A stretch of 43,983 nucleotides of DNA from TMED109 sp002684605 (GTDB taxonomy: Bacteria > Pseudomonadota > Alphaproteobacteria > TMED109). The notes below the pieces were generated by a model. That model made no database searches and had not been told where the DNA came from. It worked only from the letters and a program-made list of their open reading frames with translations. The position numbers and the translations under genes were made by a program. How positions within the stretch are numbered: the stretch's first letter is position 1; every line of letters begins with the position of its first letter. Location: positions 1 through 43,983 of the forward strand of contig CAJWSU010000010.1 of the NCBI GenBank assembly GCA_913046335.1, written 5' to 3'. Of this stretch, positions 8,860-17,778 are shown in pieces.

Positions 8860-9981
8860 TTGTCTGATTTTGAAGCTGATATAGAATTAAGAACTGATCA
8901 TTATTTCAAATTAACTAAAAAAGTTGTTGAAAAACATGGTGATGTTGATGTTACTTATGCAGTATTTATGCGCAGGCCAGTAATTTACTGTCCTAAAATT
9001 GCAATGGACTGGATATCATCTGTAGTTACTTCCAGGGGGCATAAATTAAATATACAAGAATGCTTCATAGAAGGAGCATGGGTAGGTGCTGGTGAAGTTC
9101 TAATGTACATATCTGGAAAATTAAGTGTTTTAACAGACTTAGAAACATTATATCTTCAAAAATTAGGAGGGGCATGTGTAGCAGCTTATAATACCTTTGG
9201 CATGGCAAGTGATTTACCAAAGGTAGGTTTTATAGCGATGGATGCTAGGCACTGTGCAGGAGCAGAAATGCAAGAACTTATGGCATATGGCGCTTCTGTA
9301 GGATCTAAAAAGGCTCAAAAGGAGCAGGGTGCTATTGGGTTTATAGGAAGTGCCAATGATATAACCTCTCATTTTTTTGGAAAAAAGCATGGAATGGGTA
9401 CTATGCCTCATGCTTTAGTTGGTTACGCAGGCTCAACAGTTAAAGCAGCAATTATGTTTGCAAATACTTATCCAAATAGTCCTTTGACAGTGTTAGTTGA
9501 TTACTTTGGCAAAGAGGTTTCCGATGCTTTAGAAGTATGTGAAGCAATGAAGGACATAGCTAATAATGGAGCTCTGTCACTTAGAGTAGATACTCATGGA
9601 GGAAGGTTTGTAGAAGGTTTAGATACTGCTAAATCTTATGAATTATTAGATAAAAATGCATCTCATGCTATTCGTACTTTCAGAACTGAGCAAGAATTAA
9701 AATGGTTGGTTGGAACAGGAGTAAGTGCTGCAGCAATATGGCATTTAAGGTTAGCTTTAGATAACAAAGGGTGGAATAAGGTTAAAATAGTTGCTTCTAG
9801 TGGATTTAGTCCAGAAAAATGTAAGCTTATGGCTAGTGTAGGTGCGCCAATAGATATCATTGGCACAGGTTCTTATATACCTGATAGTTGGTCAGAAACA
9901 TATGCTACAGCTGATATTATAGAATATGACGGTGTTAAAAGGGTTAAAATAGGACGTGAATTTTTATTACCTAGTAATTAA
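8860..9981 (+). CDS. pncB: Nicotinate phosphoribosyltransferase
   Basis: This cytoplasmic enzyme converts nicotinate and PRPP to nicotinate mononucleotide, the first step of the Preiss-Handler NAD salvage route. From TTG 8860 it has 373 residues starting MSDFEADIELRTDHYF; the frame also allows GTG 8824, adding 12 hydrophobic residues (385). I prefer 8860 for the GGAAG before it and the promoter position. The DHYF near the N-terminus, the MDARHCAG segment and the C-terminal barrel with VDTHGGRF, GVSAA and GTGSYIP fit the NAPRTase family. It lies 33 nt upstream of NAD synthase, which acts later in the same pathway. NAPRTases and related phosphoribosyltransferases look similar, so the substrate rests partly on context. 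Confidence 0.8.
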   Translation: MSDFEADIELRTDHYFKLTKKVVEKHGDVDVTYAVFMRRPVIYCPKIAMDWISSVVTSRGHKLNIQECFIEGAWVGAGEVLMYISGKLSVLTDLETLYLQKLGGACVAAYNTFGMASDLPKVGFIAMDARHCAGAEMQELMAYGASVGSKKAQKEQGAIGFIGSANDITSHFFGKKHGMGTMPHALVGYAGSTVKAAIMFANTYPNSPLTVLVDYFGKEVSDALEVCEAMKDIANNGALSLRVDTHGGRFVEGLDTAKSYELLDKNASHAIRTFRTEQELKWLVGTGVSAAAIWHLRLALDNKGWNKVKIVASSGFSPEKCKLMASVGAPIDIIGTGSYIPDSWSETYATADIIEYDGVKRVKIGREFLLPSN

Positions 9982-10004
9982 AACAAATAAATAATAATTT
10001 TAAT

Positions 10005-10008
10005 GGAG
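10005..10008 (+). promoter_or_regulatory. Ribosome binding site selecting TTG 10015
   Basis: GGAG (10005-10008) lies 6 nt before TTG 10015. It overlaps an in-frame ATG at 10003 that has no Shine-Dalgarno of its own. Confidence 0.55.
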
Positions 10009-10014
10009 ATTTAT

Positions 10015-11676
10015 TTGAAAAGTAATTTAAAAATATATTTGTGTCAGCTTAATTTTCATGTAGGTAATCTAAATAAAAATCTAGAGAAAATAATTACTGC
10101 ACGAGAAGAAGTTAATCGTAATGGTGGTGATTTATGTATCTTCTCTGAGTTATCACTTACAGGATACCCTCCTGAGGATTTAATTTTAAGAAAGTCATTC
10201 ATAGCCTCTGTTGAAAATGTAATAAAAAAATTAATACCATTGTCAAAAGATGGGGGGCCAGCCATAATAGTAGGTTATCCTAGAAATGATAATGGAAAAT
10301 TAAAAAACTCTGCAGCTCTGATAGATAATGGAGATATTTCTATTGTGGATAAATATCATTTGCCAAATTATGGTGTTTTTGATGAAGCAAGAGTTTTTGA
10401 TTCTGAGAGAGTTTCTGGTCCTATTTCTTTTAAAGGTATTAGATTAGGTTTGATGATTTGTGAAGATATGTGGTTTTCTGATGTTGCAGAAAGTTTACAA
10501 GAATCTGGGGCTCAAATATTAATAGTAATTAATGGCTCTCCTTTTGATCAAAATAAGGAAGATGAAAGAATTTCTGTAGCTGTATCTAGAGTGGTAGAAA
10601 CAAAATTACCTTTAATCTATGTTAATCAAATTGGAGGTCAAGATGAACTCGTTTTTGATGGAGGATCTTTTGCTTTAGATAAAAATTCAAAATTATGTCT
10701 ACAAAGCTCTTTGTGGGTTGAAGAAAATAATTTTGTTGAATTAATTAAAGATAACAGTGGTTTAATTAATATACTTGGTTCTAAGGTTAATGCAATATCA
10801 GCTGGATTAGAATCTAAATATAATGCAATGGTATTAGGTTTAAGAGATTACGTTATAAAAAATAATTTTAAAGGCGTATTGTTAGGTTTATCTGGTGGTA
10901 TTGATTCTGCTTTAGCAGCAGCTATTGCTGTAGATGCACTAGGATGTGATAAAGTACGGGGTATAAGAATGCCCTCTAAATACTCTTCTAAAGGTTCATT
11001 AGATGATGCTGAGGAGACAGGAAAATTACTAAATATTAGAGTGGATACAGTCAATATAGAGGATGTGAATAAGACCTTTTTAAATAATTTAGAGGGACTT
11101 TTTTCTGATTTACCTAATGATCTAACAGAAGAGAATATTCAATCAAGAATTAGGGGTGTTATTCTTATGGCTATTTCTAATAAATTTGGCGATATGGTTA
11201 TTTCAACAGGAAATAAAAGTGAAATTAGTGTAGGTTATACTACTATTTATGGTGATATGAACGGAGGTTTTTCGCCATTAAAAGATGCATATAAAATGGA
11301 TGTTTATGCAATGTCTAATTGGAGGAATAATAATTATAATTCTCTATTGTCAGGTACTGATGGCCCTGCAGTCCCAGTAAATAGTATAAAAAAAGAACCC
11401 TCTGCAGAATTAAACATAAACCAAAGAGATCAAGATAGTCTGCCTCCATATGAAATATTAGATGAAATTTTAAAAAAAATTATAGAAGAAGAGGCTTCCT
11501 TAGACTCTATTATTAACCTTGGTCATGATAAAGATTTAGTATATAGAATAAATAAATTATTATTATTATCTGAATATAAAAGGAGGCAATCAGCTCCTGG
11601 TGTTAAGCTTACTGCAAGGTCGTTTGGTAAGGAAAGAAGATACCCTATAACAAATGCTTTTCTTAGAGATAAGTAA
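10015..11676 (+). CDS. nadE: Glutamine-dependent NAD(+) synthase
   Basis: NadE amidates deamido-NAD to NAD+ with ATP, using ammonia from its own glutaminase domain. The protein is 553 residues from TTG 10015 (557 from ATG 10003); numbering here is from the TTG. The N-terminal nitrilase-like domain carries the triad E45 (FSELSLTGYPP), K113 (DKYHLPNYGVFDE) and C149 (GLMICEDMW). The C-terminal synthetase has the ATP PP-loop SGGIDS from S293 and STGNKSE. The TTG start gives MKSNLKIYLCQL, matching the usual N-terminus, and has GGAG 6 nt upstream. It sits directly after nicotinate phosphoribosyltransferase, forming an NAD salvage unit; the intermediate adenylyltransferase NadD is not in the window. 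Confidence 0.93.
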   Translation: MKSNLKIYLCQLNFHVGNLNKNLEKIITAREEVNRNGGDLCIFSELSLTGYPPEDLILRKSFIASVENVIKKLIPLSKDGGPAIIVGYPRNDNGKLKNSAALIDNGDISIVDKYHLPNYGVFDEARVFDSERVSGPISFKGIRLGLMICEDMWFSDVAESLQESGAQILIVINGSPFDQNKEDERISVAVSRVVETKLPLIYVNQIGGQDELVFDGGSFALDKNSKLCLQSSLWVEENNFVELIKDNSGLINILGSKVNAISAGLESKYNAMVLGLRDYVIKNNFKGVLLGLSGGIDSALAAAIAVDALGCDKVRGIRMPSKYSSKGSLDDAEETGKLLNIRVDTVNIEDVNKTFLNNLEGLFSDLPNDLTEENIQSRIRGVILMAISNKFGDMVISTGNKSEISVGYTTIYGDMNGGFSPLKDAYKMDVYAMSNWRNNNYNSLLSGTDGPAVPVNSIKKEPSAELNINQRDQDSLPPYEILDEILKKIIEEEASLDSIINLGHDKDLVYRINKLLLLSEYKRRQSAPGVKLTARSFGKERRYPITNAFLRDK

Positions 11677-11700
11677 GCTTTAAACAGAAAACTTATTAAT

Positions 11701-12429
11701 ATGTTACCTCCAATTATAATTTTAGTAGAACCTCAATTAGGAGAAAATATAGGTTCGGCCTGCCGTGCTATGCTAAATTTTAATGTAAATACTCTGCGTT
11801 TAGTTAATCCAAGAGATAGCTGGCCTAACCCTGCTGCAAATGCTTTATCAGCAGGGGCTTTAGAAGATAAAAATTTCAATGTTAGTCTGTATAATAGTTT
11901 AAATGAGGCAACTAAGGATATTTCATATTTGCTAGCAACATCAGCAAGGCATAGAGATATGAATAAGCCAGTCTATGACACTACAAAGGCAATTTTTAAT
12001 GTTGTACAAGTCGAAAATAGTGGCTTAAAAACTGGTATAATGTTTGGAGGTGAAAAATCTGGATTAAGTAATAAAGATTTAGTTAAGGCTGATGCTATAA
12101 TTAATATTAATACTAACAAAAATTTTTCTTCCATAAATTTGTCTATGTCAGTTTTAACTGTTTGTTACCAATGGTTTATTGAAAAAAATAAAGTAAATAT
12201 GGCCTCTACGGATGTGGTTTTTAAAGATAAAGAAATAGCTACAAAATCCGAATTAACTTATTTTATTCAAAGACTATTAGATTTATTAGAAGAAACAAAT
12301 TTCTTCAATCCTGAAGAGAGAAAAAAAGCTATGATTAATCATATTGAAGCTATTTTTAGAAGAAATAACTTAACGCTTCAAGAGCTAAATATGTTACATG
12401 GAATAATTACTAGTATTACTAGAGTTTAA
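11701..12429 (+). CDS. trmJ: tRNA 2'-O-methyltransferase of the TrmJ/SPOUT family
   Basis: TrmJ methylates the ribose 2'-OH of residue 32 in some tRNAs using S-adenosylmethionine. The 242-residue protein has the SPOUT knot features: EPQLGENIGSACRAMLNF near the N-terminus, then LATSARHRDMNKP, MFGGEKSGLSNKDL and the SAM-binding knot NFSSINLSMSV. A C-terminal helical extension (about 175-242) is typical of TrmJ. It starts 24 nt after nadE, without an evident Shine-Dalgarno, and precedes rpsD, which has its own promoter. The exact target nucleotide is inferred from the family; other SpoU methyltransferases are possible but less likely. Confidence 0.87.
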   Translation: MLPPIIILVEPQLGENIGSACRAMLNFNVNTLRLVNPRDSWPNPAANALSAGALEDKNFNVSLYNSLNEATKDISYLLATSARHRDMNKPVYDTTKAIFNVVQVENSGLKTGIMFGGEKSGLSNKDLVKADAIININTNKNFSSINLSMSVLTVCYQWFIEKNKVNMASTDVVFKDKEIATKSELTYFIQRLLDLLEETNFFNPEERKKAMINHIEAIFRRNNLTLQELNMLHGIITSITRV

Positions 12430-12444
12430 AACATAAAATGGGAG

Positions 12445-12472
12445 TTGACAGTATTTAATTCAACTGTATAGT
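12445..12472 (+). promoter_or_regulatory. Strong sigma70-like promoter of rpsD
   Basis: A perfect TTGACA (12445-12450) is followed after 16 bp by TATAGT (12467-12472), five of six to consensus. Transcription would start near 12479, giving a leader of about 47 nt with AGGA before the rpsD ATG. Placement just after the trmJ stop suits an independently and highly expressed ribosomal protein gene. Confidence 0.65.
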
Positions 12473-12525
12473 TCTCTAGAATTATTAAATAATTTATTAT
12501 TTTATATAAATAGGAAAATATAAGT

Positions 12526-13143
12526 ATGAGTAAGAGAAGTGAGCCACATTATAAGATAGATAGAAGATTAGGTTGTAACTTATGGGGTAGACCAAAAAGC
12601 CCTTTTAATAAAAGAGAATATGGTCCAGGTCAACATGGTCAAAATAGAAGAGGTAAAACTTCTGATTTTGGTATACAACTTAAAGCGAAACAGAAATTAA
12701 AGGGTTATTATGGTAATCTTTCTGAAAAACAATTTAGAAATTATTATAAGAGTGCAGATTCTTTAAGAGGTGATACTGGTGAGCAATTAATTGGTTTATT
12801 AGAGCGAAGACTAGATGCTGTAGTTTATAGATTAAACCTAGTTCCAACGATTTTTTCATCAAGGCAGTTAATTAATCATGGCCATGTTAGAGTTAATGGT
12901 AAAAGAGTAAATATCAGATCATACATGTGTTCTATAGGAGATGTTATTTCAATTAAAGATTCATCAAAAGAGCATCCATTAGTAGTGGAGGCTACACAAG
13001 GTCTATTAAGAGAAGTTCCTGATTATATCAGTGCTAACTTAGAGAAACTAGAAGGTACATTTAACAGGATACCAATTTTAGCAGATGTGCCTTATCCAGT
13101 TGAAATGGAACCAAATTTAGTTGTTGAGTTTTACTCTAGATAA
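12526..13143 (+). CDS. rpsD: 30S ribosomal protein S4
   Basis: S4 is a primary 16S rRNA-binding protein that nucleates assembly of the 30S body. The protein is 205 residues, the normal length. It begins MSKRSEPHYKIDRRLGCNLWG, with GQHGQNRRGK and the S4 RNA-binding domain from about 93 (LERRLDAVVYRLNL, RQLINHGHVRVNGKRVNI). In many bacteria rpsD is in the alpha operon; here it stands alone after trmJ, as in many alphaproteobacteria, with its own promoter and a strong downstream terminator. The basic N-terminus lacks the CXXC zinc site of some S4 forms. Confidence 0.97.
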   Translation: MSKRSEPHYKIDRRLGCNLWGRPKSPFNKREYGPGQHGQNRRGKTSDFGIQLKAKQKLKGYYGNLSEKQFRNYYKSADSLRGDTGEQLIGLLERRLDAVVYRLNLVPTIFSSRQLINHGHVRVNGKRVNIRSYMCSIGDVISIKDSSKEHPLVVEATQGLLREVPDYISANLEKLEGTFNRIPILADVPYPVEMEPNLVVEFYSR

Positions 13144-13161
13144 TAAAAATATATATTTTTT

Positions 13162-13191
13162 AAAGAGCTATTACAAATTTAATAGCTCTTT
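13162..13191. terminator. Bidirectional intrinsic terminator between rpsD and grxD
   Basis: A perfect 12-bp stem, AAAGAGCTATTA (13162-13173) with its complement (13180-13191), encloses a 6-nt loop. T-rich sequence follows on the plus strand (TATAATTTTT) and, read on the minus strand, A/T-rich sequence ending in AAAAATATAT flips to give the same behaviour. It lies between convergent rpsD and the long purine/bolA/grxD cluster and probably ends both transcripts. Confidence 0.85.
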
Positions 13192-13221
13192 ATAATTTTT
13201 AAAAAACCTTTAATTATAAAA

Positions 13222-13545
13222 TTATTTTTTATCAAATAGTTCTTGTAATTCACCGCTTTCATACATTTCTTTAACTATGTCACAGCCGCCGACAAACTCA
13301 CCTTTATAATATAGCTGAGGAATTGTTGGCCAATCACTAAAAGCTTTAATACCATTTCTTAGTGTAGCTTCAGCTAATACATCAACGCCTTTAAATTCAA
13401 CGCCTATATGGTTTAAGACTTGAGATACCATAGAAGAGAAACCACATTGAGGAAATACTGGTGTGCCTTTCATAAATAAAACTACATCATTACTATTTAT
13501 TTCTTTTTCAATTCTACTTTTTACGCCTTCATCTAAATCTGACAT
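13222..13545 (-). CDS. grxD: Monothiol glutaredoxin Grx4 (CGFS type)
   Basis: This 107-residue protein has the active-site motif CGFS in FPQCGFSSMVSQVL and the glutathione-binding WPTIPQLYYKGEFVGGCDI segment. CGFS glutaredoxins carry a glutathione-ligated 2Fe-2S cluster and pass it on during iron-sulfur trafficking; they pair with BolA proteins. The gene lies 27 nt downstream of bolA, consistent with that complex. It is the last gene of the purine cluster on the minus strand and ends at the shared terminator. AAGGA lies just ahead of the ATG. Confidence 0.95.
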   Translation of the reverse strand: MSDLDEGVKSRIEKEINSNDVVLFMKGTPVFPQCGFSSMVSQVLNHIGVEFKGVDVLAEATLRNGIKAFSDWPTIPQLYYKGEFVGGCDIVKEMYESGELQELFDKK

Positions 13546-13572
13546 TATTTTTCCTTTATAAATAAATTTTTA

Positions 13573-13803
13573 TTAATTGGAGCTTGTTTTTAATGCTAAA
13601 GCATGTAATTGCTCTCCCATTTTACCTTTTAATGCTTTATAAACCATTTGATGTTGTTGAATTTTTGATTTTCCATTAAAAAGTTCTGATTTAACGTGAG
13701 CAGAGTAATGGTCTCCATCACCCCTTAGATCTTCTATAACTACTTCAGAGTTAGGTAAAGCTTCCTTTATCATTGTTTCTATTTCATCAGCACTCATAGC
13801 CAT
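13573..13803 (-). CDS. BolA family protein
   Basis: The 76-residue protein matches the short BolA/IbaG type. It contains the helix-turn region LRGDGDHYSAHV and the conserved His in KIQQHQMVYKAL, which in this family helps ligate the bridging 2Fe-2S cluster with a CGFS glutaredoxin. The Grx4 gene is immediately downstream. The protein is cytoplasmic and probably modulates cluster delivery or iron sensing. It starts 17 nt after purL, an arrangement repeated in many alphaproteobacteria. Confidence 0.92.
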   Translation of the reverse strand: MAMSADEIETMIKEALPNSEVVIEDLRGDGDHYSAHVKSELFNGKSKIQQHQMVYKALKGKMGEQLHALALKTSSN

Positions 13804-13820
13804 AATAAACCATACCCCTA

Positions 13821-16010
13821 TTATTTTTTTTTAAAATAATTTATAAACCAATTATTTCTTAAATTAGATAAATTTTCAATAGATATCTCTTTTTTATTGT
13901 TATTATCAATTACAGCAAAGCTTTTTTCTTTAATACTGCCTATAATAGATATATATATATTATTTTTCTTTGCTTCATTAATTATATTTTTAGTATTACT
14001 TTTTTCACTTATAATAATATATCTTCCTTGATCTTCTCCATATAACCAAGAATTAACATTTATATTTACTGGTTTTTGTATTTCACAACCTACATTACTC
14101 ATGACACAAATTTCTGCTAAGGCTATAGCAAGTCCTCCATCTGAAATATCTTTACATATATTTATTAATTTTTGTTCAGCCAAATTTAAAATAAACTTTC
14201 CATTATTTAATTCTTCTTCTAGGTTTACCATTGGAGGTTGACCTTTTTCTATTTTTTCTATTGCTTTAGCATAAATAGAACATTCTAAATGACCCGTAGT
14301 TTCTCCTATTATTAATATATCTTGGTTATTATTTTTATTAATAATATTAGTTAATTGTTTTTCTGTATCTTTAATTAATCCTACAGCGCCAATTTGAGGA
14401 GTTGGCGGAATACTTTTACCTTCAGTCTCATTATAAAGGCTTACATTTCCTGCAACAACTGGCATAGATAAAGCTTTGCAAGCAGAAGAAATTCCATTTA
14501 TTGCTGATACAATCTGGCCCATTACTTGGCTATTCTCAGGATTACCAAAGTTTAAACAATCTGTAACAGCTAATGGTAAAGCACCTACTGAACATAAGTT
14601 TCTGAAGCATTCAGCAACCGCCTGCATACCTCCTATATTAGCGTTTGCTTCACAATATCTCGGTGTGCAGTCAGTAGTTATGGCTAATGCCTGATTATCA
14701 ATTCCATGAATACGGACTACTCCTGACTCAGATCCTGGCATACCTATAGTATCTCCCATCACCATATGATCATATTGTTCCCATATCCATTTTCTTGAGC
14801 ATAAATCATGATTACTTATAAGTTTCTGAAGGCTATCAATACAGTCACTATTATTTGGTATATTGACTATTTCATCATTAACTTTCTCTTCATATGGCCT
14901 ATCATATATTAGCCCATTTGCCAGTGGTTCAAGGGGCATATCAGCAACAATAATATTATTTTCTGTAAGAACTATATTTTTAGTATCTGTAACTTTACCA
15001 ATAATACTAAAATCTAATTCCCATTTTTTAAATATTTTTTCTGCTTTTTCCTCTGATCCAGGTTTTATAACCATTAACATTCTTTCTTGGCTTTCAGAAA
15101 GCATGATTTCAAATGGAGTCATTTTTGTTTCTCTAACTGGCACTTTATCTAAATTTATTTCTATTCCATTATTATCTTTTGCTGCCATTTCTACAGCTGA
15201 AGAAGTCAAGCCTGCAGCGCCCATATCTTGAATTCCAATAATACAATCAGTTGCCATTAATTCAAGACAAGCTTCTAATAAAAGTTTTTCAGTAAAAGGG
15301 TCTCCAACTTGTACTGTTGGTCTTTTACTCTCAGAATCTGCATCAAATGCAGCGGAAGCCATAGATGCGCCATGTATTCCATCTCTTCCTGTTTTTGCTC
15401 CTACATAAACGACAGGACTTCCAGGAGACCCAGCTTTAGCATAAAATATTTTATCTTTTTTAACAATACCAACAGTCATTGCATTTACTAATATATTACC
15501 GTTATACCCTTTATCAAAAGTACACTCTCCTCCTATTGTTGGAACTCCCATACAATTACCATAGCCACCTATACCAGCAACTACTCCTGATAATAAGTGT
15601 TTAGTTTTATGATGATCAGGGCTTCCAAATCTCAGGCAATTTAAATTAGCCACAGGTCTTGCTCCCATAGTAAAAACATCTCTCATTATTCCTCCTACAC
15701 CTGTGGCAGCGCCCTGATAAGGTTCTATAAATGACGGATGATTATGACTTTCCATTTTAAAAACTGCTGCTAATCCATTACCAATATCTATTATACCTGC
15801 ATTTTCACCTGGTCCCTGTATCACCCAAGGCGCTTCGGTAGGTAAAGTCTTTAGCCATTTTCTTGAAGACTTATAAGAGCAGTGTTCACTCCACATTGCG
15901 GAGAATATGCCTAATTCTGTTATATTAGGTATTCTATCCATATATTTAATTGTTTGATTGTATTCATCTTTACTAAGTCCTAATTCTATAGCTTGTTCAA
16001 CCGTAGTCAT
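13821..16010 (-). CDS. purL: Phosphoribosylformylglycinamidine synthase, large subunit
   Basis: PurL uses ATP and ammonia from PurQ to convert FGAR to FGAM in purine synthesis. At 729 residues it is the small PurL, which works as a complex with PurS and PurQ, both encoded just upstream. The N-terminal catalytic His43 lies in MWSEHCSYKSSR, and the nucleotide region ESHNHPSFIEPYQGAATGVGG is at 87-107. Further AIR-synthetase-like features are IQDMGAAGLTSS, TDCLNFGNPE, GNVSLYNET and the C-terminal ISDGGLAIAL. The gap to purQ is 5 nt. The whole set appears to be one operon from purB or purC downwards. Confidence 0.97.
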   Translation of the reverse strand: MTTVEQAIELGLSKDEYNQTIKYMDRIPNITELGIFSAMWSEHCSYKSSRKWLKTLPTEAPWVIQGPGENAGIIDIGNGLAAVFKMESHNHPSFIEPYQGAATGVGGIMRDVFTMGARPVANLNCLRFGSPDHHKTKHLLSGVVAGIGGYGNCMGVPTIGGECTFDKGYNGNILVNAMTVGIVKKDKIFYAKAGSPGSPVVYVGAKTGRDGIHGASMASAAFDADSESKRPTVQVGDPFTEKLLLEACLELMATDCIIGIQDMGAAGLTSSAVEMAAKDNNGIEINLDKVPVRETKMTPFEIMLSESQERMLMVIKPGSEEKAEKIFKKWELDFSIIGKVTDTKNIVLTENNIIVADMPLEPLANGLIYDRPYEEKVNDEIVNIPNNSDCIDSLQKLISNHDLCSRKWIWEQYDHMVMGDTIGMPGSESGVVRIHGIDNQALAITTDCTPRYCEANANIGGMQAVAECFRNLCSVGALPLAVTDCLNFGNPENSQVMGQIVSAINGISSACKALSMPVVAGNVSLYNETEGKSIPPTPQIGAVGLIKDTEKQLTNIINKNNNQDILIIGETTGHLECSIYAKAIEKIEKGQPPMVNLEEELNNGKFILNLAEQKLINICKDISDGGLAIALAEICVMSNVGCEIQKPVNINVNSWLYGEDQGRYIIISEKSNTKNIINEAKKNNIYISIIGSIKEKSFAVIDNNNKKEISIENLSNLRNNWFINYFKKK

Positions 16011-16015
16011 TAACC

Positions 16016-16702
16016 TTACCCTAATTTTTCAAAGAAGTTTTTAAAAAAATTTATACCATCATTACCACCTAATTTGGTATCTATTGCTCTTTCTGGATGT
16101 GGCATCATACCTAATACATTACCTATTTTGTTTGTTATACCTGCTATATTATGCACAGATCCATTAATATTAGAGTTTTCTTCAATAAGACCTTTATCTG
16201 AGCAATATTGGTAAGTAATTCTATTCTCTTTAACAAGCTCTTCTATAATAGGTTCACTTGCATAATAATTACCATCATGATGAGCAACTGGCAGAGAAAT
16301 AACTTTTCCAACTTGTTCTTTATTTATCCAATTATTTTCACTATTAGAAATTAAATATGTATATTTACATATAAAGCTCATTTTATTGTTCCTCATTAAA
16401 GCGCCAGGCAACAATCCACATTCTGTTAAAATTTGAAAACCATTACATATTCCAAGTACAGGTGTTCCATTCTTTGCTTTTTTAATTATATCTTCCATAA
16501 TAGGTGCTCTAGAAGCTATAGAACCAGATCTTAAATAATCTCCATGTGAAAAACCTCCTGGTAAAACAATGAGATTAGTGTCATCTATTGATGTTTCTTT
16601 ATGCCACACCATTTTAGGAGCTTGACCTGTAATATTATTTATTGCTGTATATATATCTCTATCGCAATTTGAACCGGGAAATACAATTATATTTGATTTC
16701 AT
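16016..16702 (-). CDS. purQ: Phosphoribosylformylglycinamidine synthase, glutaminase subunit
   Basis: PurQ is a class I glutamine amidotransferase that supplies ammonia to PurL. The 228-residue protein has VFPGSNCDRD at the N-terminus, nucleophile C86 in VLGICNGFQIL, and the catalytic pair H202/E204 in MMPHPERA. It sits between purS and purL. The ATG directly precedes KSNIIVFPGSN, the usual start of the family. Confidence 0.96.
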   Translation of the reverse strand: MKSNIIVFPGSNCDRDIYTAINNITGQAPKMVWHKETSIDDTNLIVLPGGFSHGDYLRSGSIASRAPIMEDIIKKAKNGTPVLGICNGFQILTECGLLPGALMRNNKMSFICKYTYLISNSENNWINKEQVGKVISLPVAHHDGNYYASEPIIEELVKENRITYQYCSDKGLIEENSNINGSVHNIAGITNKIGNVLGMMPHPERAIDTKLGGNDGINFFKNFFEKLG

Positions 16703-16727
16703 CTAATTATAAATCTTCTTTATTAAA

Positions 16728-16973
16728 TTAATTACTTGGTAAAATTATTGTATAATCTTCTATTACCATATTTGCTAGTAGTACTTTACAAATTTCTTTA
16801 GTAAGTTTTTCTGCCTCTTCCTTATTGTCAGTGTCTAAATCAATATCAAATAGTTTACCTTGTCTTATTTTTTTTATACCAGTAAATCCTAAATTATCTA
16901 AGGCAGATTCTACAGCTTTGCCTTGAGGGTCTAATACGCCTTCTTTTAAAGTTGTATGGACTTGTACTTTCAT
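16728..16973 (-). CDS. purS: Phosphoribosylformylglycinamidine synthase subunit PurS
   Basis: PurS is the small bridging subunit that joins PurQ to the small form of PurL and helps ammonia transfer. The 81-residue protein has the family pattern KEGVLDPQGKAVESAL and a Gly/Phe turn (LGFTGIKKIRQGK) followed by acidic IDLDT. It starts 14 nt after purC. Its presence agrees with the 729-residue PurL, since long PurL forms do not need PurS. Confidence 0.95.
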   Translation of the reverse strand: MKVQVHTTLKEGVLDPQGKAVESALDNLGFTGIKKIRQGKLFDIDLDTDNKEEAEKLTKEICKVLLANMVIEDYTIILPSN

Positions 16974-16987
16974 GATTATCCTTTAAT

Positions 16988-17719
16988 TTAATTTTCTAAT
17001 ACACCTAATCTTTCAGCAACTTCTTGATATGCCTCCTCCAAATCGCCTAAATCTTCTCTAAACCTATCTTTATCTAACTTTTTATTTGTTTTATTGTCCC
17101 ATAGTCTAAAATTGTCTGGACTTAATTCATCAGCTAAAATAATTTCTACATTTTCTTCTTTGTAAAACCTTCCAAATTCTAATTTAAAATCTATTACTTT
17201 TATACCTATGCTAGAAAAAACACCTAGTAGAAAGTCATTAATTCTTAATGCCATATTGAATATATCTTCTAACTCATTAGAATTTGCCCATTCAAATGCA
17301 GTTATATGCTCATCTGAAACTAATGGGTCGTTTAATTCATCAGATTTATAATAATATTCAACTATTGCTCTAGGAAGAGATTCTCCTTCTTTTAGTCCAA
17401 ATCTTTTGCAAATGGAACCTGCTGCAACATTTCTTATCACTACCTCAATAGGTATAATATCTACAGAATGTACTAATTGTTCTCTCATGTTTAAACGTTT
17501 AATAAAATGAGTAGGAATGCCTATCTCTTTAATTTTTTCCATTAGAAATGCAGAAATTCTATTATTTAAAACACCTTTTCCATTGATAACAGCAAATTTT
17601 TTATTATTAAATGCTGTAGCATCATCTTTAAAGTATTGAATAATAGTATTAGGCTGTGGACCTTTATAAAGGATTTTAGCCTTACCTTCATATATTTTTT
17701 TTCTTTTATCTTCTGACAT
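16988..17719 (-). CDS. purC: Phosphoribosylaminoimidazole-succinocarboxamide synthase
   Basis: PurC ligates aspartate to CAIR with ATP, giving SAICAR. The 243-residue protein begins KKIYEGKAKILY and has the family segments FKDDATAFN, VEVVIRNVAAGSICKRFG, and DFKLEFGR followed by ILADELSPDNFRLWD. AAGG lies 4 nt before the ATG. It heads the compact purC-purS-purQ-purL group; a 59-nt gap separates it from the NRDE gene upstream, which could hold a promoter, though I see none that is convincing. Confidence 0.96.
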   Translation of the reverse strand: MSEDKRKKIYEGKAKILYKGPQPNTIIQYFKDDATAFNNKKFAVINGKGVLNNRISAFLMEKIKEIGIPTHFIKRLNMREQLVHSVDIIPIEVVIRNVAAGSICKRFGLKEGESLPRAIVEYYYKSDELNDPLVSDEHITAFEWANSNELEDIFNMALRINDFLLGVFSSIGIKVIDFKLEFGRFYKEENVEIILADELSPDNFRLWDNKTNKKLDKDRFREDLGDLEEAYQEVAERLGVLEN

Positions 17720-17778
17720 ATTAACCTTTTGAATTAATTTAATTATATATTATTTATTATTACTAGAACAGTGAATTA

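Noticed and set aside
14863..15231. A 122-codon open frame on the plus strand inside purL
   Set aside because: It lies wholly antisense to a conserved purine gene, its translation is Ser/Ile-rich with no family features, and it has no ribosome binding site.
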